16,269 nucleotides of DNA from Acidimicrobiia bacterium (GTDB lineage: Bacteria > Actinomycetota > Acidimicrobiia > Acidimicrobiales > Bin134): assembly GCA_009843565.1 (NCBI GenBank), contig VYDF01000214.1, forward strand, positions 1-16,269, in the 5' to 3' direction. Both the position numbers and the translations under genes were made by a program. Position 1 is the first letter of the stretch. Every line of letters begins with the position of its first letter. Shown here one piece after another: positions 1 to 6,243 of this stretch. The notes below the pieces were generated by a model that was not told the DNA's origin, made no database searches, and saw only the letters and a program-made list of their open reading frames with translations.

Positions 1-47
1 TCCGGGACCACAACCCGGCGCTCTAACCTGACTGAGCTACGGCCCGC
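1..47 (-). tRNA. tRNA-His (GTG), 3' part cut off by window edge
   Basis: On the minus strand the sequence begins at 47 with a G at position -1, the histidine identity base, followed by the acceptor strand CGGGCCG and U8-A9. The D arm (GCTC...GAGC) is complete, and a perfect 5-bp anticodon stem CCGGG/CCCGG encloses the loop TTGTGGT, so the anticodon is GTG. The variable loop, T arm and 3' acceptor strand lie outside the window. The extra G-1 and the anticodon agree, so the identity is secure although only about half of the gene is present. Confidence 0.93.
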
Positions 48-58
48 ACGGCCCGGTC

Positions 59-64
59 AGTCTA
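59..64 (-). promoter_or_regulatory. Candidate -10 box of the tRNA-His gene
   Basis: The minus strand reads TAGACT, ending 11 nt before the tRNA 5' end (47). Transcription would start around 52-53, giving a leader of only about five nucleotides. No convincing -35 hexamer is seen. It fits the TANNNT form found upstream of other genes in this window. Confidence 0.4.
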
Positions 65-116
65 CGGGGAGTTTCGGGATACGGGGAAACCGTTTGGCGA
101 CGGTGCCGAATTCCGC

Positions 117-1058
117 TCAGCTGAGCCAGGCGATGATGGCCCCAGCCAACGCGGTGCCCTGGTCTTCTTGGATGAAGTGGCTGGCCGGTCGGAACTGGGC
201 GTGGGGCTGGCCGGCCGCACCGGGGATCCGCTCGCTGATGGCGGCCTGCCCCCTGCCAAGCACGGGATCGTCAGGGGCCCACAGGGTGAGCACCGGCTTG
301 GTCCACTGCTCCAGCACCTTCCATGCCGCCCGGTTGGCGGGAACGGCGGGATCGTCGGGGGAGATCGGCACCAGCATGGGGAAGTGGCGGGCCCCGGCCA
401 TGAACTGCTCACTGGGGAAAGGCGCCCGATAGGCCTCCTGGGCGGTTTCGCTGAGCTCGGTGGCGGTGGCGTTGTCCACCAGCCTGCCGCAGTCGAGGTA
501 CTCCACTTCTTGGCTGAACTGGAGCCAGAACTCGAATCCCGCTCCTGGCGACTGCCCTTCGGGCAGCCCGGTGTTGGCCAGGATCAGCCGATCGACCAGA
601 TCGGGGTTCTCGGCGGCCACCCGCAGCCCGATAAGCCCGCCCCAGTCCTGGCCGAACAGGTGTAGCGGCCCGCCGCCCCGCTCCGCAGCGGTGGCGGCCA
701 GAAACTGCCGCATCCACTCCACGTGGCCCTCATAGGTGTAGGCCGAACGCTCGACGGGCTTGTCCGAGCGACCGAACCCGACCAGGTCGGGAACCAGCAC
801 GCGGCAACCACCCTCCACCAACGGCGGAATCATCTTACGGTACAGGTACCCCCAGGTCGGCTCCCCATGCAGCAGCAAGACGGTGGTCGTTTCCTCGTCC
901 GATTCGTCGGGCTCCACCACCACATAAGCCATCCGCAGCCCGTCAATATCGGCATAGCGCGGCTCATACGGATAGTCGTCGAGTCCTGCGAATCGCTCCT
1001 CGGGAGTGCGCACAAACGCCACTCCGCCAGCAGTGGTTAGAACCTCAGCATCAGCCAT
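117..1058 (-). CDS. Haloalkane dehalogenase, subfamily I (DhlA-like alpha/beta hydrolase)
   Basis: This is a 313-residue cytoplasmic alpha/beta hydrolase predicted to cleave carbon-halogen bonds hydrolytically, giving alcohol, halide and a proton. The oxyanion-side motif HGEPTW (64-69) and the nucleophile motif GQDWGG (136-141; nucleophile D138) are characteristic of subfamily I. W139 and the cap-domain W178 (context GFEFW) match the two halide-binding tryptophans of DhlA. D264 (DDPVLG) and H294 (ASHFIQE) complete the triad, and the cap motif AYRAPFP (209-215) is also DhlA-like. Length matches the family (about 300-310). The ATG at 1058 is chosen because a TAGCGT box ends 6 nt upstream. The gene stands alone between tRNA-His and tRNA-Arg, with no haloacid dehalogenase or alcohol dehydrogenase beside it. 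The family is well supported; the natural substrate cannot be read from sequence, and an epoxide or other ester-like substrate is less likely given both tryptophans. Confidence 0.93.
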   Translation of the reverse strand: MADAEVLTTAGGVAFVRTPEERFAGLDDYPYEPRYADIDGLRMAYVVVEPDESDEETTTVLLLHGEPTWGYLYRKMIPPLVEGGCRVLVPDLVGFGRSDKPVERSAYTYEGHVEWMRQFLAATAAERGGGPLHLFGQDWGGLIGLRVAAENPDLVDRLILANTGLPEGQSPGAGFEFWLQFSQEVEYLDCGRLVDNATATELSETAQEAYRAPFPSEQFMAGARHFPMLVPISPDDPAVPANRAAWKVLEQWTKPVLTLWAPDDPVLGRGQAAISERIPGAAGQPHAQFRPASHFIQEDQGTALAGAIIAWLS

Positions 1059-1064
1059 CTCCCG

Positions 1065-1070
1065 ACGCTA
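1065..1070 (-). promoter_or_regulatory. -10 box (TAGCGT) for the dehalogenase, probably leaderless
   Basis: On the minus strand TAGCGT is followed by six nucleotides and then the ATG at 1058. A start of transcription at or next to the A of ATG would give a leaderless mRNA. GGGAG lies in the spacer but touches the start codon, too close for a Shine-Dalgarno site. No clear -35 hexamer is visible. The rest of 1071-1160 shows no gene. Confidence 0.55.
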
Positions 1071-1147
1071 CCCCCGATGGCCTGCCCATCCGCTGTTGTC
1101 ATTGCTCACCGCTCCAAACCCGGCGCGGCATGTACTTGATGGCGCAA

Positions 1148-1153
1148 TACACT
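1148..1153 (+). promoter_or_regulatory. Candidate -10 box (TACACT) of tRNA-Arg
   Basis: TACACT lies 27 nt before the tRNA-Arg 5' end. A transcript starting near 1160 would have a leader of about 20 nt, which is almost entirely the hairpin at 1162-1177. No -35 element at normal spacing is obvious, so this is tentative. Confidence 0.3.
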
Positions 1154-1161
1154 CAGAATGA

Positions 1162-1177
1162 CTGGCGAGCGCGCCAG
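1162..1177 (+). other. Perfect hairpin in the tRNA-Arg leader
   Basis: CTGGCG and CGCCAG form a 6-bp stem around the tetraloop AGCG, ending three nucleotides before the first base of tRNA-Arg. There is no T tract after it, so it does not look like a terminator. It would fold in the 5' leader of the pre-tRNA next to the RNase P cleavage site. Confidence 0.5.
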
Positions 1178-1180
1178 CAC

Positions 1181-1255
1181 GCCCCTGTAGCTCAGCCCGG
1201 ACAGAGCAGTTGACTTCTAATCATCAGGCCGCAGGTTCGAATCCTGCCAGGGGCG
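1181..1255 (+). tRNA. tRNA-Arg (TCT)
   Basis: The cloverleaf is complete: acceptor GCCCCTG/CAGGGGC, D arm GCTC/GAGC, anticodon loop CTTCTAA (anticodon TCT, reading AGA/AGG), T arm GCAGG-TTCGAAT-CCTGC, discriminator G73. The anticodon stem GTTGA/TCATC has a T-T mismatch at pair 28-42. No CCA is encoded (CGG follows). Confidence 0.96.
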
Positions 1256-1286
1256 CGGTGTGACGCGGCTTCTGCATAGCGGCAGA

Positions 1287-1292
1287 TAGGGT
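1287..1292 (+). promoter_or_regulatory. -10 box (TAGGGT) for the MBOAT gene, probably leaderless
   Basis: TAGGGT is followed by eight nucleotides and then the GTG start at 1301. No Shine-Dalgarno motif lies in the gap. A transcript starting at or near 1301 would be leaderless. The box also separates the gene from the upstream tRNA-Arg, so the two need not be cotranscribed. Confidence 0.55.
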
Positions 1293-1300
1293 CGGCGTCG

Positions 1301-2737
1301 GTGCTGTTTCCCACGTTCACGTTTGCCGTGTTCTTCGCGGTGGTGCTTCCGGTGGCGTGGGCGCTGCGGCGGTGGCCGGTGCCGTGGAAGCTGTTCTTGC
1401 TGGGGGCGTCCTACTGGTTCTACGCCGCCTGGGATGCCCGCTTTGTGCTGCTGCTGGTGGGCATGACCTTGGGAAATGCGATTGCCGCTGCGATCAACGT
1501 GCGTGCGGGCCGCGAGTGGATTCGCAAGGCGGCAGTGGCCGGCGGGGTGACGCTGTCGCTGGGGGTTCTGGCCTTCTTCAAGTACTACGACTTCTTCACC
1601 GACAGCCTCGACCGCAACCTGGGAATCTCCAGTCCCGCCCTCGACATTGTGCTGCCGGTGGGGGTGTCGTTCTTCACGTTCCAGGCCATCAGCTACATCG
1701 TGGATCTGCACCGGGGTCGCACCAAGGAGGCAACGCTGCTCGACTTCGCGGTGTACCTGTCGTTCTTCCCCCAACTGGTGGCCGGGCCCATCGTGCGGGC
1801 CACCGAGTTCTTGCCTCAGTTGCGGTCCCACACCCGCCCCGACCGGGCGGAGGTGGCCCATGCCGTCAAGCTCATCGGCCGGGGCATGTTCAAGAAGGTT
1901 GTGATCGCCGATTTTTTGGCTCGAGCGGTGGTGAACGATGCCTTCGATGCCCCCGGCGAGCACGGCGCGCTGGACATTCTCACCGGGATCTACGGCTACG
2001 CGGTGCAGATCTACGCCGATTTCTCCGGCTATACCGACATGGCCATCGGCGTGGCCCTGTTGATGGGGTTCCGCTTCCCCCAGAACTTCAACTTGCCCTA
2101 TTCGGCCGATTCCATCCAGGACTTCTGGCGGCGGTGGCACATGACGCTGTCCCGCTGGCTTCGGGACTACCTCTACATCCCCTTGGGCGGCAACCGAAAG
2201 GGACGTCTGGCCACCTACCGGAACCTGCTCCTCACCATGGCCCTTGGGGGGCTGTGGCACGGCGCGGCCGGTGCATTCGTTCTCTGGGGCATCTACCACG
2301 GCGTCGGTTTGGCGGTGGAGCGTTGGCGGGGAGAAGCCGGCCAAACCCGGCAACCACGGCAACTCGCTTTCTTGGGCCGGCGCTGGATTCCCTCCGACAC
2401 CGTCCGGCTATGGATGCGGCGGTTCTGGGTCTTCCATTTCGTGTGTCTGGGCTGGGTGCTGTTCAACAGCGAGACCCTCGACCGCACCGGAGATGTGCTA
2501 GCTCGTCTGTTCACCGGTTGGGATACCGGTCCTGAGCTGTTGAACCCGCTGGTGGCCCTGGCCATCGTGGCCGCCCTTGTTGCTCAGTTCTTCCCTCGAT
2601 CCTGGGCCGAGAAGGGCTCGGAGGCATTGGCCAAGGCTCCGATGGGCTTGACCGCGGTGGGTTTCTCGGTGTGGATCATGGTTGTAGTGGCCCTCGGCCC
2701 CGAAGGGGTCGCCGACTACATCTATTTCCAGTTCTGA
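1301..2737 (+). CDS. MBOAT family O-acyltransferase (AlgI/DltB-like)
   Basis: This 478-residue polytopic membrane protein belongs to the membrane-bound O-acyltransferases that move acyl groups across or within the membrane to acylate cell-surface polymers. It starts with hydrophobic MLFPTFTFAVFF, and carries the family signatures FFPQLVAGPIVR (155-166), DFSGYTDMAIG (240-250), the DFWRRWHMTLSRWLRDYLYIP stretch (274-294) with H280, LGGLWHG (315-321) with the presumed catalytic H320, and a C-terminal IYFQF. Length is normal for AlgI. The GTG at 1301 is chosen from the adjoining -10 box and the fit to family N-termini. AlgI/DltB proteins usually work with an SGNH-type periplasmic partner (AlgJ/AlgX/DHHW), and none is encoded beside it: it sits alone between tRNA-Arg and a convergent tRNA-Gly. 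The polymer acylated is unknown. Confidence 0.92.
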   Translation: MLFPTFTFAVFFAVVLPVAWALRRWPVPWKLFLLGASYWFYAAWDARFVLLLVGMTLGNAIAAAINVRAGREWIRKAAVAGGVTLSLGVLAFFKYYDFFTDSLDRNLGISSPALDIVLPVGVSFFTFQAISYIVDLHRGRTKEATLLDFAVYLSFFPQLVAGPIVRATEFLPQLRSHTRPDRAEVAHAVKLIGRGMFKKVVIADFLARAVVNDAFDAPGEHGALDILTGIYGYAVQIYADFSGYTDMAIGVALLMGFRFPQNFNLPYSADSIQDFWRRWHMTLSRWLRDYLYIPLGGNRKGRLATYRNLLLTMALGGLWHGAAGAFVLWGIYHGVGLAVERWRGEAGQTRQPRQLAFLGRRWIPSDTVRLWMRRFWVFHFVCLGWVLFNSETLDRTGDVLARLFTGWDTGPELLNPLVALAIVAALVAQFFPRSWAEKGSEALAKAPMGLTAVGFSVWIMVVVALGPEGVADYIYFQF

Positions 2738-2765
2738 CGCCGCCAAACAGTGCGAGCTCGAAGAG

Positions 2766-2836
2766 AGCGGGTGACGAGAATCGAACTCGCGTCATCAGCT
2801 TGGAAGGCTGGGGTTCTACCACTGAACTACACCCGC
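2766..2836 (-). tRNA. tRNA-Gly (TCC)
   Basis: Read on the minus strand, the acceptor GCGGGTG/CACCCGC, D arm GTTC/GAAC, anticodon loop CTTCCAA (anticodon TCC, reading GGA/GGG) and T arm GCGAG-TTCGATT-CTCGT are all present, with discriminator T. The gene is 71 nt and encodes no CCA. The anticodon stem CCAGC/GCTGA ends in a C-A mismatch at pair 27-43. The gene converges with the MBOAT gene, 28 nt away, and diverges from tig. A palindrome CGAGCTCG lies in the gap to the MBOAT gene, but no terminator is evident there. Confidence 0.95.
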
Positions 2837-2850
2837 GGGGCTGGGCGTTC

Positions 2851-2856
2851 ATGATA
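2851..2856 (-). promoter_or_regulatory. Candidate -10 box (TATCAT) of tRNA-Gly
   Basis: On the minus strand TATCAT ends 14 nt before the tRNA 5' end (2836), giving a leader of roughly eight nucleotides. No clear -35 hexamer is seen. It would make 2837-2922 a divergent promoter region shared with tig. Confidence 0.4.
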
Positions 2857-2907
2857 TCCAGTGGTCGCGGCCACCGGCTACGACACGAGGATTCAGGGGG
2901 TCGTCGG

Positions 2908-2913
2908 TAAAAT
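2908..2913 (+). promoter_or_regulatory. -10 box (TAAAAT) for tig, probably leaderless
   Basis: TAAAAT is the best -10 hexamer in the window and is followed by nine nucleotides, then the GTG start of tig at 2923. There is no Shine-Dalgarno sequence in the interval. The ATG that overlaps this box (2912) would not be transcribed and opens only a four-codon frame. Confidence 0.6.
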
Positions 2914-2922
2914 GCGGACCCT

Positions 2923-4290
2923 GTGAGGAGCACCGTCGAGGCACTGGAAGGCAACCGGGTCAAGGTGTCGGTGGACATCGAGGCCGATGAATTCGAGGAG
3001 AAGCTCGACGAGGCCTTCCGCAAGCTCGCCCGCCAGGTGCGCCTTCCCGGATTCCGCCCTGGCAAGGCCCCTCGGCGAGTGCTGGAGGCCCGGCTGGGTC
3101 CTCAGGCCGCTCGGGGGGAGGCCCTCAGCGATGCGGTGCCCGAGTACTACGCCCAGGCCGTGGTCGACCACGACGTCGACGTCATCGCCCCCCCAGAGAT
3201 AGACATCACCAGCGGGGCCGAGGACGGTCCGGTCAGCTTCGACGCCGTGGTGGAAGTGCGCCCTCTCATCACCATTACCGGCTACGACCAGCTCAAAGCC
3301 GAGGTGCCCAGCCCCGATCCCACCGATGAGGAGATCAGCGAGCAGATCGACCAGCTCCGCAAGCAATTCGGCGACCTGGCTCCCGCGGCGCGGCCCGCGA
3401 TCGACGGCGACAACGTGACCATGGACATCTACGGCTCGTACAACGGTGAGGAGGTTGAGGGCCTCACCGTGGACGATTACGCCTACGAGGTGGGTCAGGG
3501 AGCCGTGGTGCCCGAGATCGACGAGGAGCTTCGGGGCGCCAAGGCCGGCGACATCTTGGAGTTCAACGCCAAGCACCCCGACCCCGACGAGGACGGGCTT
3601 TTGCGGTTCCGCATCCTGGTCAAAGAAGTGCAGGAGACGATCTTGCCCGACTTCGACGACGAGTTCGCCCAAGAGGCCTCCGAGTTCGACACCGCCGAAG
3701 AGCTGCGGGCCGACGTCACTGAGAACATCGCCTACCACAAGCGGGTCAACGCCTTGAACTCGCTGGGCCGCCAGGTGGGAGAACAGCTCGCCGAATTGGT
3801 GACCGACGACATTCCCGACGCCCTGGTGGACGCCGAGGTGGCACACCGCATCCGCACCCTCGAAATGCGCCTGGGCAGCCAGGGAATCGAGATAGAGGGT
3901 TATCTGGAGGCTATAGGCCAGACCGCCGAGGAGCTGGCAGAGGGCCTGCGGGAACCGGCCCTGCAAGAGGCGAAAACCGACCTGGCCTTGCGGGCAGTGG
4001 CCGCGGCGGAATCCATCGAAGCCGCTGATGAGGACGTGGATTTCGAGTTGGCCGCCCTCGCCGCTCAGGTGGGCCAGACGGTCGACGAGCTCAAGTCTTC
4101 GTTATTCGCTGACGATGAAAGCCGTCTCAAGGGGGTACGATTAGACGCGCAGATGCGCAAAACCCGGGAATGGGTGTTGGAGCAGGTCGAGATAACCGAT
4201 CTCGACGGAAACACCGTCGAACGCTCTAGCCTGAACCCGGACGACGAGTCTGACCTTCCCCCCAACACCATCGAGAGCCAAACCACATGA
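2923..4290 (+). CDS. tig: Trigger factor, ribosome-associated chaperone/prolyl isomerase
   Basis: The 455-residue protein binds the ribosome exit tunnel and folds nascent chains. The N-terminal ribosome-binding domain holds the signature GFRPGKAP (43-50). An FKBP-type peptidyl-prolyl isomerase domain spans about 155-240 (from DGDNVTMDIYGSYNG to RFRILVKEVQE). The helical C-terminal chaperone domain begins at LPDFDDEFA (241), and an acidic tail closes the protein. Length is normal for the family. The start is the GTG at 2923, because it gives the standard N-terminus RSTVEALEGNRVKVSV and lies just after the TAAAAT box. The stop codon overlaps the clpP start as ATGA, so tig and clpP are translationally coupled in a proteostasis operon. 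Confidence 0.97.
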   Translation: MRSTVEALEGNRVKVSVDIEADEFEEKLDEAFRKLARQVRLPGFRPGKAPRRVLEARLGPQAARGEALSDAVPEYYAQAVVDHDVDVIAPPEIDITSGAEDGPVSFDAVVEVRPLITITGYDQLKAEVPSPDPTDEEISEQIDQLRKQFGDLAPAARPAIDGDNVTMDIYGSYNGEEVEGLTVDDYAYEVGQGAVVPEIDEELRGAKAGDILEFNAKHPDPDEDGLLRFRILVKEVQETILPDFDDEFAQEASEFDTAEELRADVTENIAYHKRVNALNSLGRQVGEQLAELVTDDIPDALVDAEVAHRIRTLEMRLGSQGIEIEGYLEAIGQTAEELAEGLREPALQEAKTDLALRAVAAAESIEAADEDVDFELAALAAQVGQTVDELKSSLFADDESRLKGVRLDAQMRKTREWVLEQVEITDLDGNTVERSSLNPDDESDLPPNTIESQTT

Positions 4291-4919
4291 ACCCTCAGAA
4301 CTACATGGTGCCCGTTGTGGTCGAGCAGACCAACCGGGGTGAGCGCTCGTTCGACCTCTATTCCCGGCTGCTCAAGGAGAACATCATCTTCTTGGGCACT
4401 CCCATCGACGACACGGTGGCCAACCTGATCTGTGCGCAACTGCTGCACTTGGAGTCGGAGAACCCCGACAAGGACATCAACCTCTACATCAATAGCCCGG
4501 GCGGCGACATCAACGCCATGTTCGCCATCTACGACACCATGCAGTACTTGAAGCCCGACATCACCACCATCTGCTTCGGACAGGCTGCCTCGGCCGCCGC
4601 GGTGCTGCTGGCGGCGGGGGCGCCCGGGAAGCGCCTGGCGCTGCCCCACTCCCGCATGCTGATCCACCAGCCCTATGCGGGGGCGTCCGGGCAGGTTTCC
4701 GACATTGAGATCGCCTCCCGAGAGATCCAGCGGCTCAAAGACCAGCTGGAACTGCTTCTGGCCCGCCATACCGGCCAAGATCTGGAGAAGGTCAAGCAGG
4801 ACACCGATCGCGACTATGTGATGACCGCCGAGGACGCCAAGGAATACGGGCTCATTGACGACGTCATCTCGTCGCGTGACGCCGTGGAATCCGCCGGCCC
4901 GATCACGGCCATCCGATAG
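4287..4919 (+). CDS. clpP: ATP-dependent Clp protease proteolytic subunit (ClpP2-type)
   Basis: This 210-residue serine protease subunit forms the tetradecameric degradation chamber for ClpX. The catalytic triad is S102 (motif GQAASAAAVLLAAG, 99-112), H127 (LIHQPY) and D176 (TDRDYVM). INSPGGDI (68-75) builds the oxyanion site. The residue after the catalytic serine is Ala rather than the usual Met; the same GQAASAAAVLLAAG stretch is found in mycobacterial ClpP2, so I assign it to that type. The N-terminus (VVVEQTNRGERSFDLYSRLLK) is the mature, conserved kind, with at most a very short propeptide. The ATG overlaps the tig stop by 4 nt (ATGA). In many actinobacteria clpP1 and clpP2 are adjacent; here only one copy lies before clpX. 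Confidence 0.96.
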   Translation: MNPQNYMVPVVVEQTNRGERSFDLYSRLLKENIIFLGTPIDDTVANLICAQLLHLESENPDKDINLYINSPGGDINAMFAIYDTMQYLKPDITTICFGQAASAAAVLLAAGAPGKRLALPHSRMLIHQPYAGASGQVSDIEIASREIQRLKDQLELLLARHTGQDLEKVKQDTDRDYVMTAEDAKEYGLIDDVISSRDAVESAGPITAIR

Positions 4920-4925
4920 GGGGGA
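4919..4925 (+). promoter_or_regulatory. Ribosome binding site of clpX
   Basis: GGGGGAG begins at the last base of the clpP stop codon and ends nine nucleotides before the GTG at 4935. It decides the clpX start and shows that, unlike the leading genes of transcription units, this internal gene uses a Shine-Dalgarno signal. Confidence 0.7.
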
Positions 4926-4934
4926 GCAAAGACC

Positions 4935-6206
4935 GTGGCGAAGTTCGGAGAAGGGGGGGAACTTCTCAAGTGCAGCTTCTGCGGTAAAACCCAGAAGCAG
5001 GTCAAGAAGATGATCGCCGGGCCCGGTGTCTACATCTGCGATGAGTGCATCGACCTCTGCAACGAGATCATCGAGGAAGAGCTGGCTGAGGGCACCGACG
5101 TCGGCTTCAAGGAGCTACCCAAGCCCCAGGAGATCTACTCCTTTTTGAACGACTACATCATCGGCCAGGAGCACGCCAAGCGGATCCTGTCGGTGGCGGT
5201 GTACAACCACTACAAACGGGTGCAGATGGGCTCGTCTGACCCCGAGGTGGAGCTGTCCAAGTCGAACATCCTGCTACTCGGCCCCACCGGGTGCGGCAAG
5301 ACGCTGATGGCCCAGACCCTGGCCCGGATGCTCAACGTGCCCTTCGCCATCGCCGACGCCACCGCGCTGACCGAGGCCGGGTACGTGGGCGAGGACGTGG
5401 AGAACATCCTCCTCAAGCTCATCCAGGCCGCCGACTACGACGTCAAAAAGGCGGAGACCGGCATCATCTACATCGACGAGATCGACAAGATCTCCCGCAA
5501 GAGCGAAAACCCGTCGATCACCCGGGACGTGTCCGGCGAGGGTGTGCAGCAGGCATTGCTGAAGATCTTGGAGGGCACCACTGCTTCGGTGCCGCCCCAG
5601 GGCGGGCGCAAGCACCCCCATCAGGAGTTCATACAGATCGACACCACCAACGTGCTGTTCATCGTGGGGGGCGCCTTCGCCGGGTTGGAGCAGATCATCG
5701 AGAACCGGGTGGGCAACGTCGGGGTCGGGTTCGGTGCCGACATCCGCTCTGAGGCGGAGCGGGATCACGGTGAGATGTTCACCCAAGTCCAGCCCGAGGA
5801 TCTGATCAAGTTCGGCCTCATTCCCGAGTTCATCGGCCGCCTGCCGGTGGTCGGCGTGGTTTCCCACCTCGAGCCCGACATGCTGGTGCGGATCCTGGTC
5901 GAGCCCAAGAACGCATTGGTGAAGCAGTACTGCAAGTTCTTCGAGTTCGAGAATGTGGAACTGGTCATCAGCGAAGAGGCCCTGTCGGAGGTGGCCGAGC
6001 TGGCCCTCAGCCGCAATACCGGCGCTCGGGGACTGCGGGCCATCTTGGAGGAGGTCCTGCTCGACGTCATGTACGAGCTGCCCAGCCGCGACGACGTGGT
6101 CCAGTGCGTGGTGGGCGCCGATACCGTCCGCGGCGAGGAATCACCCCAACTGCTCAACGCGGCCAAGGTCCGATCTGCCGACCGGTCCCGGCGCCAGGCC
6201 AGCTGA
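4935..6206 (+). CDS. clpX: ClpX, AAA+ unfoldase of the ClpXP protease
   Basis: The 423-residue ATPase recognises, unfolds and threads substrates into ClpP. An N-terminal zinc-binding domain has the CxxC pairs C13/C16 and C35/C38. The AAA+ core has Walker A GPTGCGKT (116-123), pore-1 loop GYVGE (149-153), Walker B IIYIDE (177-182), the RKH loop (225-227), the ClpP-docking tripeptide as VGF (264-266, in place of IGF), the IPEFIGRLP stretch (296-304) and sensor-2 GARGLRAI (363-370). Length is normal. The GTG at 4935 is chosen from the Shine-Dalgarno at 4919-4925 and the conserved N-terminus. Position after clpP agrees with the function. Confidence 0.98.
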   Translation: MAKFGEGGELLKCSFCGKTQKQVKKMIAGPGVYICDECIDLCNEIIEEELAEGTDVGFKELPKPQEIYSFLNDYIIGQEHAKRILSVAVYNHYKRVQMGSSDPEVELSKSNILLLGPTGCGKTLMAQTLARMLNVPFAIADATALTEAGYVGEDVENILLKLIQAADYDVKKAETGIIYIDEIDKISRKSENPSITRDVSGEGVQQALLKILEGTTASVPPQGGRKHPHQEFIQIDTTNVLFIVGGAFAGLEQIIENRVGNVGVGFGADIRSEAERDHGEMFTQVQPEDLIKFGLIPEFIGRLPVVGVVSHLEPDMLVRILVEPKNALVKQYCKFFEFENVELVISEEALSEVAELALSRNTGARGLRAILEEVLLDVMYELPSRDDVVQCVVGADTVRGEESPQLLNAAKVRSADRSRRQAS

Positions 6207-6243
6207 CCGCTTGGCCCCTACCCACGGCCGGCTGAGCGTCGGG

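Noticed and set aside
1217..2362. Long open frame on the minus strand opposite the MBOAT gene (381 codons)
   Set aside because: The predicted protein is rich in His, Gln and Gly with no recognisable domain. It runs through tRNA-Arg and is the usual antisense shadow of a high-G+C gene.
1..2836. Possible tRNA-bounded genomic island carrying the dehalogenase and MBOAT genes
   Set aside because: I found no integrase, no repeated tRNA 3' end that could be an attachment site, and no evident change in composition. Only gene content hints at it.
2861..2874. Inverted repeat GTGGT...GGCCAC between tRNA-Gly and tig as an operator
   Set aside because: The stem is only five pairs including a G-T pair, and such short repeats are expected often in G+C-rich DNA.
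2912..2926. Tiny ATG-started frame overlapping the tig start
   Set aside because: Its ATG lies within the TAAAAT promoter box and would be upstream of the transcript start, unlike the three mini-ORFs reported.
2893..3966. Minus-strand open frame of 357 codons opposite tig
   Set aside because: It has low-complexity Val/Gly/His composition and no family features, and it lies entirely opposite a confident trigger factor gene.
5953..6243. Upstream extension of folC into clpX
   Set aside because: The added 97 residues are an off-frame reading of clpX; family length and N-terminus support the ATG at 6244.
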